DNA of 64,000 bases. Source: Metellina segmentata (taxonomy: Eukaryota > Arthropoda > Arachnida > Araneae > Tetragnathidae). The notes beneath the pieces were generated by a model. That model had not been told where the DNA came from, did no database searches, and saw nothing but the letters and a program-made list of their open reading frames with translations. The number at the start of each line of letters is the position of its first letter. Position 1 is the stretch's first letter. A program made the position numbers and the translations under genes. Positions 34,598 to 46,043 of this stretch are shown here, piece after piece. The DNA lies in the NCBI GenBank assembly GCA_947359465.1, contig OX375877.1:56932944-56996943 (forward strand), given 5' to 3'.

Positions 34598-36105
34598 TCA
34601 ATGACTTTGTCTTACCCTTTGGTCTGAACTTTGGTATATTTTCACTATTCTGCCCGGAAGCCATTTAGTGCCAGGTAAATCATTTTTTATCAGCACCAAT
34701 GCTCCACAAGATACATCGGTTTTACAAAATTTCCATTTGCATCTCTGCTGTAGAGTGTTCAGATAGTCTCGCTTCCAAATTTTTATGATTTGTTGCGAGA
34801 ACTTTGTAATTCTCTGCCATTTAGACAATTTACTTTCAGTAATATTAATTAACTGAGGTTCTACTATATTCGATACAGGCCGACCATTTAAGAAGTGACC
34901 TGGTGTCAGTGTTTCAAAATTGTAAAATTCTGGAGATAGGGGTGTAAGGGGTTTCGAATTTAGAACTCCCTCAATTTCCAAAATCACCGTTAGGAATTCT
35001 TCTAACATGAGTCTGGAGTTACCAATGACACGTTTAAAGTGAAACTTAAAGGATTTCACCCCTGCTTCCCACAAGCCACCAAAATTCGGCGATTTTGGAG
35101 GAATGAATTTCCAATCTATACCTTCACATGTGTAGTAATTTGCCAAGGTTTCATCTGGACATTTAACTAGACGAAATAATCTTTTCATTTCAGAATTTGC
35201 ACCTACAAAGTTGGTACCATTATCACTCCACAACTTTGCAGGTTTGCCCCTACGACTGAAAAATGCTTTAAACATGCAATAAATGCATCAGATGTTAAAT
35301 CGGATACAAAGTCCAGGTGTAATGCTTTAGTGCACAGGCATACAAATATAGCTACATAAATTTTATTTAGCACATCTTTTCTTTGATTCTTAAACTTAAT
35401 AAAAAAGGGTCCGCAAAAGTCAACACCAGTGAAATGAAAAGGAAAGGATGATACAACACGCTCACTTGGCAAATCACTCATGATTTGTGTCACTGCTACA
35501 GGCTTGTTTTTGAAACAAGTAATACACTCGTGTACTATTTTGCGACACATGTTTATGCCATTTAAAGGCCAAAAATTTTGACGTACATGATATAACAAGG
35601 AAGTTGGTCCAACATGCAAATATTTCAAATGAAAATGTTTCAAAATAATACAAGTTAATTTATGATTAGCAGGTAACAGCATAGGATGTTTTGCACTAAT
35701 ACTTAAATTAGAATTACTCAAACGTCCACCAATTCTAATAATTTGATCATTATCCAAAAAACAATTTAAAGAAGCTAATTTGCCTGTAACAGGCTTACCC
35801 TTCTTCAAAGCACTATATTCATACTTGAATTCAGATTGCTGTAATAATCTGATTAAACTTACCTCACCACCTCTCAACTCTTTTGGTGTGAGAGGGCCTT
35901 GCTTTTTTTCAGTTGGGGTTCTAAGGTTGTATGAAAATCTAAACAAATAACATATAACTCGCAAAATATGTACATAATTGTTACTTAAATCAAGTAATTT
36001 GTACAAAAGAAAATCCTCACAATCATTTAAATTCACTAAACAGTTACTGTTGTCCTTAGAGTTTGTTCTAAGCTCTCTTTCAATCTTTTCATCGGGAATT
36101 ACCAC
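34598..36105 (-). pseudogene. BEL/Pao integrase, frameshifted
   Basis: This is the C-terminal part of pol. The first frame (36105-35203) has the zinc-binding HHCC region (KHFHLKYLHVGPTSLLYHV with HECITCFKNK), then the catalytic Asp in FTGVDFCGPFFIK. A frameshift near 35275 leads to the second frame (35275-34598): LWSDNGTNFVGA carries the second Asp and GGLWEAGVKSF the Glu. The DUF5641-type tail follows, with PGHFLNGRPVS and PGTKWLPGRIVKIY. All three catalytic residues are visible, but the protein is split. The frame ends shortly before the LTR. Confidence 0.85.
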
Positions 36106-36162
36106 TTCCCAATCCTCGGGAATAGGATCACCTGCCTCGTGTAAGAACTTGGGTCCATGCCA

Positions 36163-37302
36163 TCACAGTTCGTTACGGATTAACTTGTCAGGATCAATAC
36201 CTCGTGAGATAAGATCTGCTGGATTTGAGGCGGATGGTACATGACGCCATTGGGCAACAGACGTCAACTCCTGAATCGTGGTAACTCTGTTAGCCACGAA
36301 AGTTTTGAGATCACAGGGTTTCCTTTGGATCCATGAAAGAACTATCATGGAATCACTCCAAAGGTAGGTGTGGGACACTTTTAGCTTCAAGGCTTTGAGA
36401 ATCCTATTGGTCAGTTTAGCTAGAAGCACGGCAGCACACAACTCAAGACGAGGGATCGTCACACTTTTTATGGGTGAAACTCTGGACTTGCTAGCCACTA
36501 AACTAACCAATATAGCACCAGTTGAAGAATTTGTCGATCGAAGGTACACCGCGGCGCCATACGCTTTCTCTGAGGCATCCGAGAAGCCATGCATCTGGAT
36601 CGAAGCAGGATCATCTGTTAGGATTCGACGATCAATGTGTAAGGTTCTAGTGGCCGCAAGCGCTGCAATGAAATTTCTCCACTCCGTCACCTCAGCCGAT
36701 GGCAATGGATCATTCCAACCCAATTTCAGCAGCCAAAGACGTTGGAGGAATATTTTAGCCCTTGAGATGACTGGTCCCAGAAGACCAAGAGGGTCAAAGA
36801 TGCGAGCTATTGTAGACAACACAGCTCTCTTAGTGACATCCATATTCTCATCAAGAAGGTTGAACGAGAAATAGTCACTGTACGGCTTCCAGGAGACACC
36901 TAATGTCTGGGTCTCTTCTGGATGTGCGAACGAATACTTGGCACTTAATTGTACAGACAGTTCAGGACAATTGGCGAACCATTTGTGGAGCTCCATTCCA
37001 TTTCTCTGAAGGATGCTAATTAACTGCTGCTGAAATACTTTAGTTTGATGTAGGTCATCATCGCCAGTCAGAATGTCGTCCATATACACGTCTGTAACTA
37101 GGGCTGACGCTGCTTCAGGAAAATCTATTCTCTCATCAATAGACAGTTGTTTCAAAGTTATCATGGCGAGATATGGAGCACTAACTGTCCCGTTCGTGAC
37201 AGTGTTCAGACGATAGGTTTTAAGTGGAGCGTCTGTTGCGGATTTCCACAAAATCCTTTGCAAATCTCTTTGATCCTCATTAATGAGAATCATTCTGAAC
37301 AT
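36163..37302 (-). pseudogene. BEL/Pao reverse transcriptase (C-terminal half) and RNase H
   Basis: The open frame gives FRMILINEDQRDLQRILWK, the polymerase Asp pair as YMDDILTG, and RNase H with HGFSDASEKAYGAAVYL (Asp), IPRLELCAAVLLAKL (Glu) and LWSDSMIVLSWI (Asp). It ends with HVPSASNPADLISRGIDP. The RT fingers and first palm segment are missing: the upstream protease frame runs straight into this point with a frame change. The Met at 37302 is therefore an accident, not a real start. Confidence 0.85.
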
Positions 37303-38072
37303 CTTTTTAACATCTTTCTAATCAAAGAGTTTAACTTTTTTAGTGCGATCTCTCTCGATTCCCCTAAACACGAGGGATCCTCTTTGAGAGGCATTTTTAC
37401 AATATATCTCCCATCACTATCTCTTAAATATGTCCTAGCATAGTGCTCATCGCAAAATTCAGTTTCTTCGGATTTTGTTAAGGACTCCTCGACATTTTCC
37501 AATTCCCAAAACTTTTGAATTTCTCGCTCTAAATTTCCCAAATTACTAACTAAACCGCAATACATTCTATCCGTATCGAAGCTATCATACATACTCCTTC
37601 TCACAATATATCCGAAAACCGTATTTTGGAGAATCAATTTGGAGTTACAAAAGCTTAATTGCCCAAACCTCAATAAACTCATAAAAACTTCCGATCCCAA
37701 CAATAAATCAATTCTACTAGGTTTATTAAACTCAGTATCAGCCATATCTACGGTCTCGGGGATATTCAATTTAGAGATAACAATTAACTTAGCGGGAGTT
37801 ATGTGCGTAATTTTAGGCACAATAAGAAACTCTATTTTTTGCTGGAAACTACCAGTTTTATTACTAACAACGACCGATGTTTTGGACTTTACATTTAATG
37901 AGGTACCTGACAAACAAGAAACAGTCACATTAATTTTCTCTTTTCGAATCTGTAAGCACTCAATTAGATCAGTTGTACAGAAATGACTCATTGAACCACT
38001 ATCCAGTAAGCACCTGCAACTAATAAATCGTCCATCTTTACTTTTAACATAAACAATCGCTGTGGAGAGCAA
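37290..38072 (-). pseudogene. BEL/Pao aspartic protease and linker
   Basis: The minus-strand open frame contains CLLDSGSMSHFC, the Asp-Ser-Gly active site of a retroviral-type protease. It is followed by VSCLSGTSLNVKSK and IDLLLGSEVFMSLL, which are typical flap and C-terminal motifs. The tail (RDSDGRYIVKMPLKED, then LNSLIRKM) is the start of the BEL RT region and is cut off by the deletion. Plus-strand open frames over this region are shadows. Confidence 0.85.
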
Positions 38073-38592
38073 ACAGATTTACTAGTAGTCTGCATGCTTG
38101 ATGCACCAACGAAAGTTTGATCTACTGTGTTTGTTTCGAATGGAACTGCGTTGGCGTTTAGCCTATTAACACTCGGAGTCTCAACAGCTGGAGCCGATTG
38201 ATAATCCACTTCAGATCTATCTGGAGGGACGGGTTTTTTCTCATGCCAAAAATGCAAGCTATCATGATGCTTCTTGTTACACTGCGAACAAGAAGTCGAT
38301 GATTCACAATTCGAAACCGAATGATTAGCAGAGAGACAGTTGAAACAGAGTTTGTTTCTTTTCATAATCTCAAGTCTCTCCTTCACCGATAACCTCTTAA
38401 AGTTATAACACTTATGTAAAGGATGAGTTCCCGATTTACAAAAATCACATTTTGTGGATTTGAAATCCGAAAGGAAAACCTTTGGAACATGTTTTGAAAA
38501 CTTATCTGGATGTTTCGGAGGAAAGTACGACGTGCCTCGAGATGAGGAAAAAACCGTCGCATTCCTTTCCTAACTCTTGTGGTTTCATCCAA
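37988..38592 (-). pseudogene. BEL/Pao gag C-terminus with zinc knuckles
   Basis: Frames on the minus strand give CDFCKSGTHPLHKC (CX2CX4HX4C), then CFNCLSANHSVSNC (CX2CX4HX4C) and CSQCNKKHHDSLH. These bind nucleic acid in the capsid protein. At least one frameshift separates the first knuckle from the second. The capsid core upstream is missing. Confidence 0.8.
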
Positions 38593-38837
38593 GATTCACC
38601 TTATTTATTAATTTTATGCTAATTAAATACCTCTTAACCAATTCAAAATTCGTTTTTTTCTAATTAAACAAAAACAAACTCCTTTTGCACCGTAGAAGTA
38701 CATTAGCTTACAAAAGTTCGTTGATATATAAAAGAAAATATAGAATAAAAAAGTTAAGTAAAATTGCAAGAAAGGCAGATTTTATGCAAAAAAAACCCAG
38801 TTTCACTGGCCATGTTTTACCCAAAATACGATTCTTT

Positions 38838-38955
38838 GCCGTCATCTGACCTTGGTTCTAAATTACGTGGTTTTGTCCTCGGATATTTTCCTTTCCGATT
38901 GAGTCGTCAATAGCCCATTATTGTGTTGCTCCAATATAACATTAATCAAAGATAC
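38838..38955 (+). repeat. SINE copy 4 (3' portion)
   Basis: Contains GTCATCTGACCTTGGTTCTA, ATTACGTGGTTTTGTCCTCG and GTCAATAGCCC...GTGTTGCTCCAA, matching the 3' body of the tRNA-derived SINE. Confidence 0.75.
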
Positions 38956-39163
38956 CTACCTACTCTTTGGGTTTAATCGGGGGACGTGGAACATCCCGTT
39001 CCTGCAGTAGTGAGACGATAATAAAGTACCTACCTATCGTTAATGTGATTATTGGTGACTTATTATTGATGAAGCGTTGAAAAAAGCTTAATGATATAGC
39101 TTACTGAAAGGAAAAAATGGCACTAGTTTTCTAAAATCTCAGTCAAGCGTCTCAAAGGAAATA

Positions 39164-40573
39164 CACTCATTGACATAAAAATTTGCGCACCAAGAAATAA
39201 TTGTTGGGTCGTAACGAAACTTGACATGAAGGTACATGTCGGCCAAATATGCAAATGATTAGAAATGCAGCGTGATTGCGGATTGCGTAATGCCACTATA
39301 GGGCGTTGGATTTCGTTCTCTTTGGAGTATAACACAGGTAAGCAGAGCTTCTTTGAGTGTACTTAATCTTTTGCAAAGGAAACGCTGAGGAAGACATGCC
39401 GTTACGCCGCAATCGAAGACATTATGAGCAGCTGTCAGAGTTCGAGAGGGAAAGAATCATCGGGATGATGGAAGCTGGGTGGTCAGCTCGGCGAGTAACT
39501 CGTCAAGTAGGCCGTTCTGATTTTACTGTGAGGAGGTGTTGGGACCAGTGGACAGAAGAGACGCCATATACACGGCGATCAGGCTCAGGACACCTTCGAC
39601 AGACCAGTCGTCGAGAAGACCGTCACATCATACGAAACGCACGTGTACAGCCAACTGCCTCATTGGCCGCTTTCCAGACACAGGCACCACCTTCACTACG
39701 GGCCCCTGTGTATTCTCGAACCATAAGGCGCCTGGCTGAAGGACATCTGGTATCGCGGCACCCATTACGTGTGCTGCCAATGACACCCACCCACCGACGC
39801 CTCCGTTTTGGGTGGTATCGCGCACCACGTGATTGGACTGCAACGGAATGGAATCAGGTCGTCGTCAGCGATGAATCTAGATTCAATTTGAGCAGTGATG
39901 ACAGTCGTGTTCGTGTGTGGGGGCCCCGTGGTGAACGCCTCAATCCTGCCTTCGCTTTACAGCAACACACCGCTCCCACAGCTAGTGTGATTGTATGGGG
40001 CGCCATTGCTAACGATACACGGTCACTCCTAATATTGGTCCATGGCACAGTGACAGCCCAGCGGTACGTCCATGACATCCTTCAGCCACATGTGATGCCA
40101 CTCATGGCAGGGCTCCCAGGAGACATTTTTAAACAAGACAATGCTCGGCTACACATAGTAAGGATGTCACAAGACTGCCTCCGCCACATTACCACCCTTC
40201 CCTGGCCTGCTCGATCTCCAGATGTGTCACCAATCGAGCATATCTGGGATCATTTGGGACGGCAAGTTGGACACCCTACGAGTTTGTTCGAACTAGAGGC
40301 GCGTTTACAGCAACTGTGGAACGAGATGTCTCAGGACATCATACGGAACTTGTCTGCCTCAATGCCCGCTCGTATCACATCGTGCATTCGCGCTAGAGGG
40401 GGTTCAACAGAGTACTAAAACTTCCGTTCATTTGTACTTTTTTCTGCACTAAATGATCCTTTTTCTTTGATTTTTTAATCACTTACCTATATCAAAGTAG
40501 TACTTACATGTGTGAAATTTCGTTTCATCTTGACGACTTTTTCTTGGTGCGCAAATTTTTATGGTAATGAGTG
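39164..40573 (+). mobile_element. Tc1-like element, nearly intact copy
   Basis: TA at 39162-39163 precedes CACTCATTGACATAAAAATT; the right end is the inverse of CACTCATTACCATAAAAATT. The right TA has become CA. The element is 1410 bp with a single open transposase gene. It is the same subfamily as 32458-33867. Confidence 0.9.
39396..40418 (+). CDS. Tc1 transposase, open, 340 residues
   Basis: I chose the start MPLRRNRRHYEQLSEFERE because it is the family's usual start; an in-frame ATG exists 39 bases upstream. An N-terminal HTH pair (IIGMMEAGWSARRVTRQVG, then a region ending IRRLAEGHLVSRHPLRV) binds the TIR. The DDE core has VVVSDESRFNLSSDDS, FKQDNARLHI and RSPDVSPIEHIWDHLG. All three acidic residues are present. 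By my count 32 residues lie between the second Asp and the Glu, against 34 in classic Tc1. Length and end (RARGGSTEY) are normal for this spider-type family. It could be active or only recently silenced. Confidence 0.9.
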   Translation: MPLRRNRRHYEQLSEFERERIIGMMEAGWSARRVTRQVGRSDFTVRRCWDQWTEETPYTRRSGSGHLRQTSRREDRHIIRNARVQPTASLAAFQTQAPPSLRAPVYSRTIRRLAEGHLVSRHPLRVLPMTPTHRRLRFGWYRAPRDWTATEWNQVVVSDESRFNLSSDDSRVRVWGPRGERLNPAFALQQHTAPTASVIVWGAIANDTRSLLILVHGTVTAQRYVHDILQPHVMPLMAGLPGDIFKQDNARLHIVRMSQDCLRHITTLPWPARSPDVSPIEHIWDHLGRQVGHPTSLFELEARLQQLWNEMSQDIIRNLSASMPARITSCIRARGGSTEY

Positions 40574-40780
40574 CAGAACTCTATTCAAAGGAGATGTATT
40601 TTTAAGGAGCCAAACACGCAATGCGCCTGTAAAAATGTTCTTAGATGATTTCACCATTTTTGTTACTAATATTATGCATGATTCTAACAGTCCTAAAGAA
40701 CCAGCAGCAATTGTCATTTGGATCGATCGAAGGAACGCTGAACTGAGGTGTTTCGTGAGCCGCCCTCCTTTGCTTCCCTA

Positions 40781-42900
40781 ATTTTTTTATTCGGTCAGGT
40801 CAGATTGTTTTTATATGCTATCGAGCGGAATATACTTTTGGACGGGCAGATAAGGATTCGTCCTTTATTATTTTCCCTTCGTTTCATTTCTTTTGTATCC
40901 CGTTATGAAATTTAGTGTTCACTTGCTATGCTAAATGGTGAATTTCGTTGGGTTATCTTGTTAATAAGTTCTACCCAATGGAATTTGCTATTTCTTTAAC
41001 GAGGCATTTAAAGCAGTAAAATTAGTCCCATTGTTTGAGTAAAGAATGGATTCTCTACCTCTCCTTGCGATAAATCTTCTCAGCCAAGCTAGTCCTAGCC
41101 ACCACTTGGACTTCAAAATTTGTTTAGTTCAACATACTCTAGAGAGAAGGTCGGCAGGATTATGATTTCCCGGAACATGGAATCAGTTCTCAGCAGCTGT
41201 CAGCCTTCTTATTTCAGTAATTCGATTGTTCACATATACGGACTACTGTTCTTGTCTCTCAACCCAGGTTAACACTGTCGCTGAGTCAGTCCAAAAGTAA
41301 GTATCAATATTATCATTTCTTAATTTCAGAGCACGTCTCATGGAATCAAATAACCTCGCTCGAATAGTAGCTTCCATCACTTCAAGGCGAGGGATCGTTA
41401 TTTTTGTCATCGGAGTTATTCTAGACTTAGCCTGGAGTAGCTGGACATTGACAGCACCATCAGAGAATTGAAATTTTACAAATACACAAGCTGAATAAGC
41501 AGTCTGACTTGCATCAACAAATGTATGGAGGTTTAAGTTCGATTTTGCAGTGACTCCTTACCATCTCGTGATTTTAATATCATTTAAATAATGTAAACCT
41601 TTAAACCATGAGAGAAATTTCTTCTTTATGTCGTCATTAACTTCTGAATCCCAATTATCTCTATTCTTCCATGTTTCTTGAAGTAAAAGTTTAGGTCGTA
41701 TTAAAGCTGGAGCAAGAAATCCAATCAGATCGAATATTCGACTTATGAGGGATAAAATGTTTCTCTTCGTTAACTTTTCCGATTCGTCTAAAGTTTCAAC
41801 GATTCCGAATCAATTTTCAAGCTTTCAGATCCGTTATTCCATATCAAGCCTAAAACATGGGTTCCAGAACTTGAAGGAGTCAGAAGCTTCATTACTTTCC
41901 CAACCTCTTAGGTCAAACAGACCTTCTTTTATAATTTATGTGGCGGTCTTCATAAATATTTCTAATTCTGAAACATTCCGTACGCTCATGACACAATTGT
42001 CTACGTAAAAACTGTTTAGTAAATTTTCTAGCAGTTCTTCATAATATTGTAACTTGAAAGTCTCTTTTGATAAATGATGATGAATGACCGCCATCAATAA
42101 AAACAGGCTGCTTGTCAGGCCAAAAACAACTGTTGGGTATTTGTAGGTCTTGATGTCATCTTGCTCATCATACAAAAGAAATCGTAAGAAATTTCTATCA
42201 TTTTCATTCAATGAAATTTGCAGGAATATCAGAAATCACACCGATTTCATACAGTCGAAATCTGGCTAAAATAGAAGGAATTCTCTCAATGAAGTTTAAT
42301 CCAGTCTCTTAGCAATCATTCAGGGATGGGTAATTAGGGATCATGGCTGAGGCGTCGAAGACGGGTCAGATTTTCAAAAAAGACGTCACTGGAGTTTCTT
42401 TAATAACTGGACGATGAAGAAGGTAATGTGACTCATGTAACAATAATTCTTCACAAGGAACTTTTTCAATCACTCCTTCTTCTATCCATTCCTCAATAAC
42501 CTGCTGGTACTCTTCTTTCTATCGAGTTTTCTCCAATTTCCTATAAGTAGATTCTAACATCTTGAGAGACAGTTCATAATTATTCGGTAAAAGGGTATGA
42601 TCCCTTTTCCATGGCAAACACTTCGTACCTTCCATCTGAACTTTGCTGGACAGTTTCTTCAAAGTTAATCATCACGGCCTTTTGCAAATCTTCCTCAGTA
42701 CTTAGCTCAACAGGATCTCTAATACCGAGCAACTCAAGTCCCACAAAAATGAAACAGGCAATTCCTGAGATTGGCATAATGTTTCGGCTCTTCAGCGTAT
42801 GTAAGATTCGTCTTCTTCAGTTTGATAATGTCTGGATTTCGATTAATGACTTCGAATCTGACATCACATCGGCATAATGGTTTCTTATTTACAATTATAA
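40781..42900 (-). pseudogene. Older BEL/Pao pol remnant
   Basis: The minus-strand order is protease-RT linker (GLELLGIRDPVELSTEEDL at 42777-42580), RT (VVFGLTSSLFLLMAVIHHH then LNSFYVDNCVMSVRN at 42211-41936), an RNase H region decayed between about 41800 and 41250, and FHVPGNHNPADLLSRV near 41190-41140 with KSKWWLGLAWLRR after it. The polymerase motif reads FYVDN rather than YMDD. Many stops are present. It is a different lineage from the element at 34.2-38.6 kb. Confidence 0.7.
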
Positions 42901-43170
42901 AGAACAGTTAGTTCAGTTACTGAAAATGTTTTGTCAGCATATACAGCAGCCCTCTCTGATCGTAAAATACGTCAAAAATACATACGTTCAATGGCGTCTA
43001 GGGAAAAAGATGCCTCCATACCTAAAGCGTTCTGAGCAGGGATGTAGTGGAGGGTATACGGTGGCATACGCCGTTACCCTCTGCTTTTTCTTAAAAACTA
43101 CGTACACGCTTTGCTTCTCCTAGAAAACATCCTTTACGCGGTACGCACTGAGGCGGGGGGAGGGATACAG

Positions 43171-43197
43171 TGCCTATATAATAGTATTATATAGGCA
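43171..43197. other. 27 bp perfect palindrome
   Basis: TGCCTATATAAT and its inverse surround a central base, immediately left of the MITE at 43201. It may be a target preference of the MITE or part of the hAT subterminal region. Confidence 0.7.
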
Positions 43198-43200
43198 CCA

Positions 43201-43658
43201 AGGTCCTGGTCACATGAGGTGTTTTTAACGAGCGTTTGGCGAGGCTTTCGAGGTTCGCTTTTCGAAAGCATTAAAATAGGTTTTTTTATTCATCTAATTC
43301 AAGTTTCTATCTTAAGGATAGAGTGAAAAACGTCAACTGATTTGAAATCTGCGGAACATTTTACAGCAAATCGCTACCTTAAATGCGATTTTCTTTAATT
43401 TTTTAATTAATTATGTATTAAAAAATAATTAAATAATAAATTTGTTTTTGGTATCAATCCGGCGTAGATTTTACGCTGATTTGAAATCCGTTGACATTTT
43501 CACTCTGTCTTCAACGATCGCAAAGATAGAAGCTTGAATTAAAGGAATAAAAAAACATAATTAATGCTTACGAAAAGCGGACCTCGAAAGCCTCGCCGAA
43601 CGCGCGTTAGAAAGCCTCTAAGAACGCGCGTTAGAAACGTCTCATGTGAACAAGGCCT
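43201..43658. mobile_element. MITE with about 150 bp inverted ends
   Basis: The tips are AGGTCCTGGTCACATGAG on the left and AGGCCTTGTTCACATGAG (complement) on the right. Similarity continues through GGCGAGGCTTTCGAGG, AAAGCATTAA and AATTCAAG..TCTATCTT. The right arm carries an extra copy of AACGCGCGTT plus spacer. The centre has no coding capacity. Related pieces lie at 50900-51720. Confidence 0.8.
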
Positions 43659-43859
43659 ATGGTTGGTAGGGGGGGGGGGGAGAACCTCAGAGCCAGTATT
43701 TTCTGTTTTGTGAAAAAGAGTTTTCCCGTGATGCGAACCAGTACAGACAAAGTAGCATTTATGGAAAGGGATATAATTAGTTATTATACTTTGCGCAATG
43801 TACCGTCACCGTAATGCTTACGAGGGCCCGTCTCCTATCTTTCGTTATGGTTCATTGGT

Positions 43860-45150
43860 TAAAGGCAATAAATTTAACTTAGAAAAGAAAATCAGAAACG
43901 GAAGAATTATATGAGTGGAAAAAGGTATCTTGTGAAACATAAACCGCGGATATTTCTACATGCAAATCGCATATTGACAGACATAATTCCCTAGATTTAA
44001 AAGGAAAAAGAACTTGGCCCGAAGTATGGACTAATAGTCAGTATAGTTTCAGAAAAAAACATTCATGGATTATTAGTTTAAAATGTAAACTGGGCTGCAA
44101 TTTCTGTTTCACTGTCAAAAGTTTAGGGCCTTTAAAGAATAAAAAGAGTACGCATCTCTGAGGAAAGGAGCAACTCCATAATGGAAGCTTCCTGAAAAGA
44201 TCGCAGTAGCAAGCTGCTATCCAATCACCGAACTAAAATAAAAAATAAAAAATAAACACTTGCAATTTGACGGTTATAAGACAGCTGAATTTGAATAAGA
44301 CAGCTGCTTTGAAGACAGTTATTGGAATCTAAGGAAGAAAAACAGGTGAAACATTACATTGACAAAATAAAATCAGTAGCTAAAGAAACAACAATGAAAG
44401 TTTTCAGAACTGCATATTACTTATCCAAAGAAGAATAGGGCTTTTTCAGGTCATAAGAATCTAATCAACATCCAAGAACTAAATGGTATAAACCTTGGTT
44501 TTATTCTACTTTCGCGATATTCAGACGAATATAATTAATCATATAGCTAATAACATGAGGAAGAAATTAATTTCTCAAATTATTTCTTTAAACTCCAAAT
44601 TTAGTGTGCTTATTGATGAATCGACCTTTTTAAACAACAGAAGGACTATTGTGGTATATTTAAAAGCATATATAGATGACGAAAATGCAGAATATATTTT
44701 CGTCGATATATGCGAATTAGAATCACAAGACTCTGAACGCATTGAAAACGCGCTTTTGGGTATTTTAAAAATTGCAATTCAATTAAAATTCACGGATATA
44801 ACGAGGAACATTTAATGAAAAATTGGATTGTTATTACCGCTGTTGATGCAAGTGTGATAGCAGGAAAGCATTCTGTAGTAACTCGACTAAGGCAGAAATA
44901 TCCGAAATTCTTTATCTGATACTGTTTTATCATAGGTTAGAATTGTCTTTCAATGATGCCATTAAAGATGTTCATGGATTAAACCATTTTAAATCGCTAA
45001 TGTATGAACTGTATTGTGCATATAATGGATCGCCAAAAAATAGTCATGCATTTGAGAACGTTTCCCGTGAGTTGGGCTTACAGTTCGTCAAAATAGGCCA
45101 AATTCAAAGTATCTGTTGACTTGCAAGCAGTTTTAAAACGATAAAAGCTG
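43860..45150 (+). pseudogene. hAT transposase remnant, N-terminal and central parts
   Basis: Plus-strand text gives RTWPEVWTNSQYSFRKKH and KLGCNFCFTVKSLG, a BED-like or TTF-type start. The open part 44495-44815 follows with NMRKKLISQIISLNSKFSV, LIDESTFLNN (catalytic Asp context), and IFVDICELESQDSERIENA. Later, DVHGLNHFKSLMYELYCAY and VSRELGLQFVKIGQ lie around 44950-45100. These blocks recall the vertebrate and arthropod KIAA1586-like hAT proteins. Stops occur between most blocks, so it is dead. Confidence 0.6.
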
Positions 45151-45743
45151 TTATGACATATAAAGTTCCTTATTACCATTTTTAAAACACAGCTGAAACA
45201 GAGTGATAATTGGAATTTAATTCAACATTTACTGGGTTGTTGAAAAAAAATCTTGGAAGTCTTGAATTCGTTTTGTATTTGGGCCTCATGTTTGATATTC
45301 TGTAAGAATTATCTATGCTTTCTATTGAACTCCAGTATAGGAAGACAACCCTTCCACGGGCTGAACAACTAATTTAAGAACAATTAGGGTCATCGAGACT
45401 TTTAAAGACACCCCAGGAGAAAAAACGCAGATAGCTGTAGAAGCAAAATAAAAGTTTCTATTTTAAGATATCACTTGGTACGAAATTCCAAAATCGTACC
45501 TATTAATCAAAAGCAATTCATTCAAAGTAGAGTCAATAAAATCAAATCTAGACCTTGTTCTGATGTTAATGAAGAAAATTGTCAACTTTTGAATGATATC
45601 ACCAAGTTTGATCCAGAAAATATAAATAAAGGGGATATTCGCCATGAAGAAAAGGATATGTCAACTTTTTGGTATACATGAAATGTGCACTATTCAGGGT
45701 TTGAGGGCTTCAATGAAAACGCCCATGTTGTTCTAGAAAAATT

Positions 45744-45788
45744 AAAGCCTCTTTTTAATTGAATTTTTCTCAGTTGAAAAGAGGCTTT
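45744..45788. other. Hairpin with 18 bp arms
   Basis: AAAGCCTCTTTTTAATTG pairs with CAGTTGAAAAGAGGCTTT (one mismatch or wobble) over a 9-base loop. It could be a small hairpin transcript or a tiny MITE; nothing shows transcription. Confidence 0.5.
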
Positions 45789-46043
45789 TGAATTGAGCAA
45801 TTTCAATTGAGCGAACTCTTTCTCAATTGAAATGTTACCATGTTCCACGGCCGAGTGCGAGCGCGGGTTTAGTTTAATGCACAGCATAAATAACAGTTTT
45901 GAGATAATATTTATTGATTTCAAACGTCTCCAATCTAATGTTTAGTAATGAAAATTTGACTTGAACTCTTGTGAAGTGTTTCCCCCACCTATGCTGCGTA
46001 ATGCAGCATATATTTTATCAGTACACTCATTAAATCAGGTGCT

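Larger units (their letters stand above)
34212..38592 (-). mobile_element. BEL/Pao retrotransposon, 5'-truncated, one LTR
   Basis: Read on the minus strand the order is gag zinc knuckles (38592-38000), aspartic protease, reverse transcriptase and RNase H, integrase, then a 3' LTR (about 34363-34212). No 5' LTR or gag core is seen. A deletion removes the first part of the RT, and there are frame breaks between gag and protease and in the integrase. The element is not autonomous but is much better preserved than the other BEL remnants here. Confidence 0.85.

Noticed and set aside
37290..37302. Met at 37302 as a true start for the RT/RNase H protein
   Set aside because: It falls in the middle of a conserved palm motif next to a deletion; pol is normally translated from upstream.
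35978..37986. Plus-strand open frames of 88-168 codons
   Set aside because: They lie antisense to BEL integrase, RNase H and protease, which have clear motifs on the minus strand.
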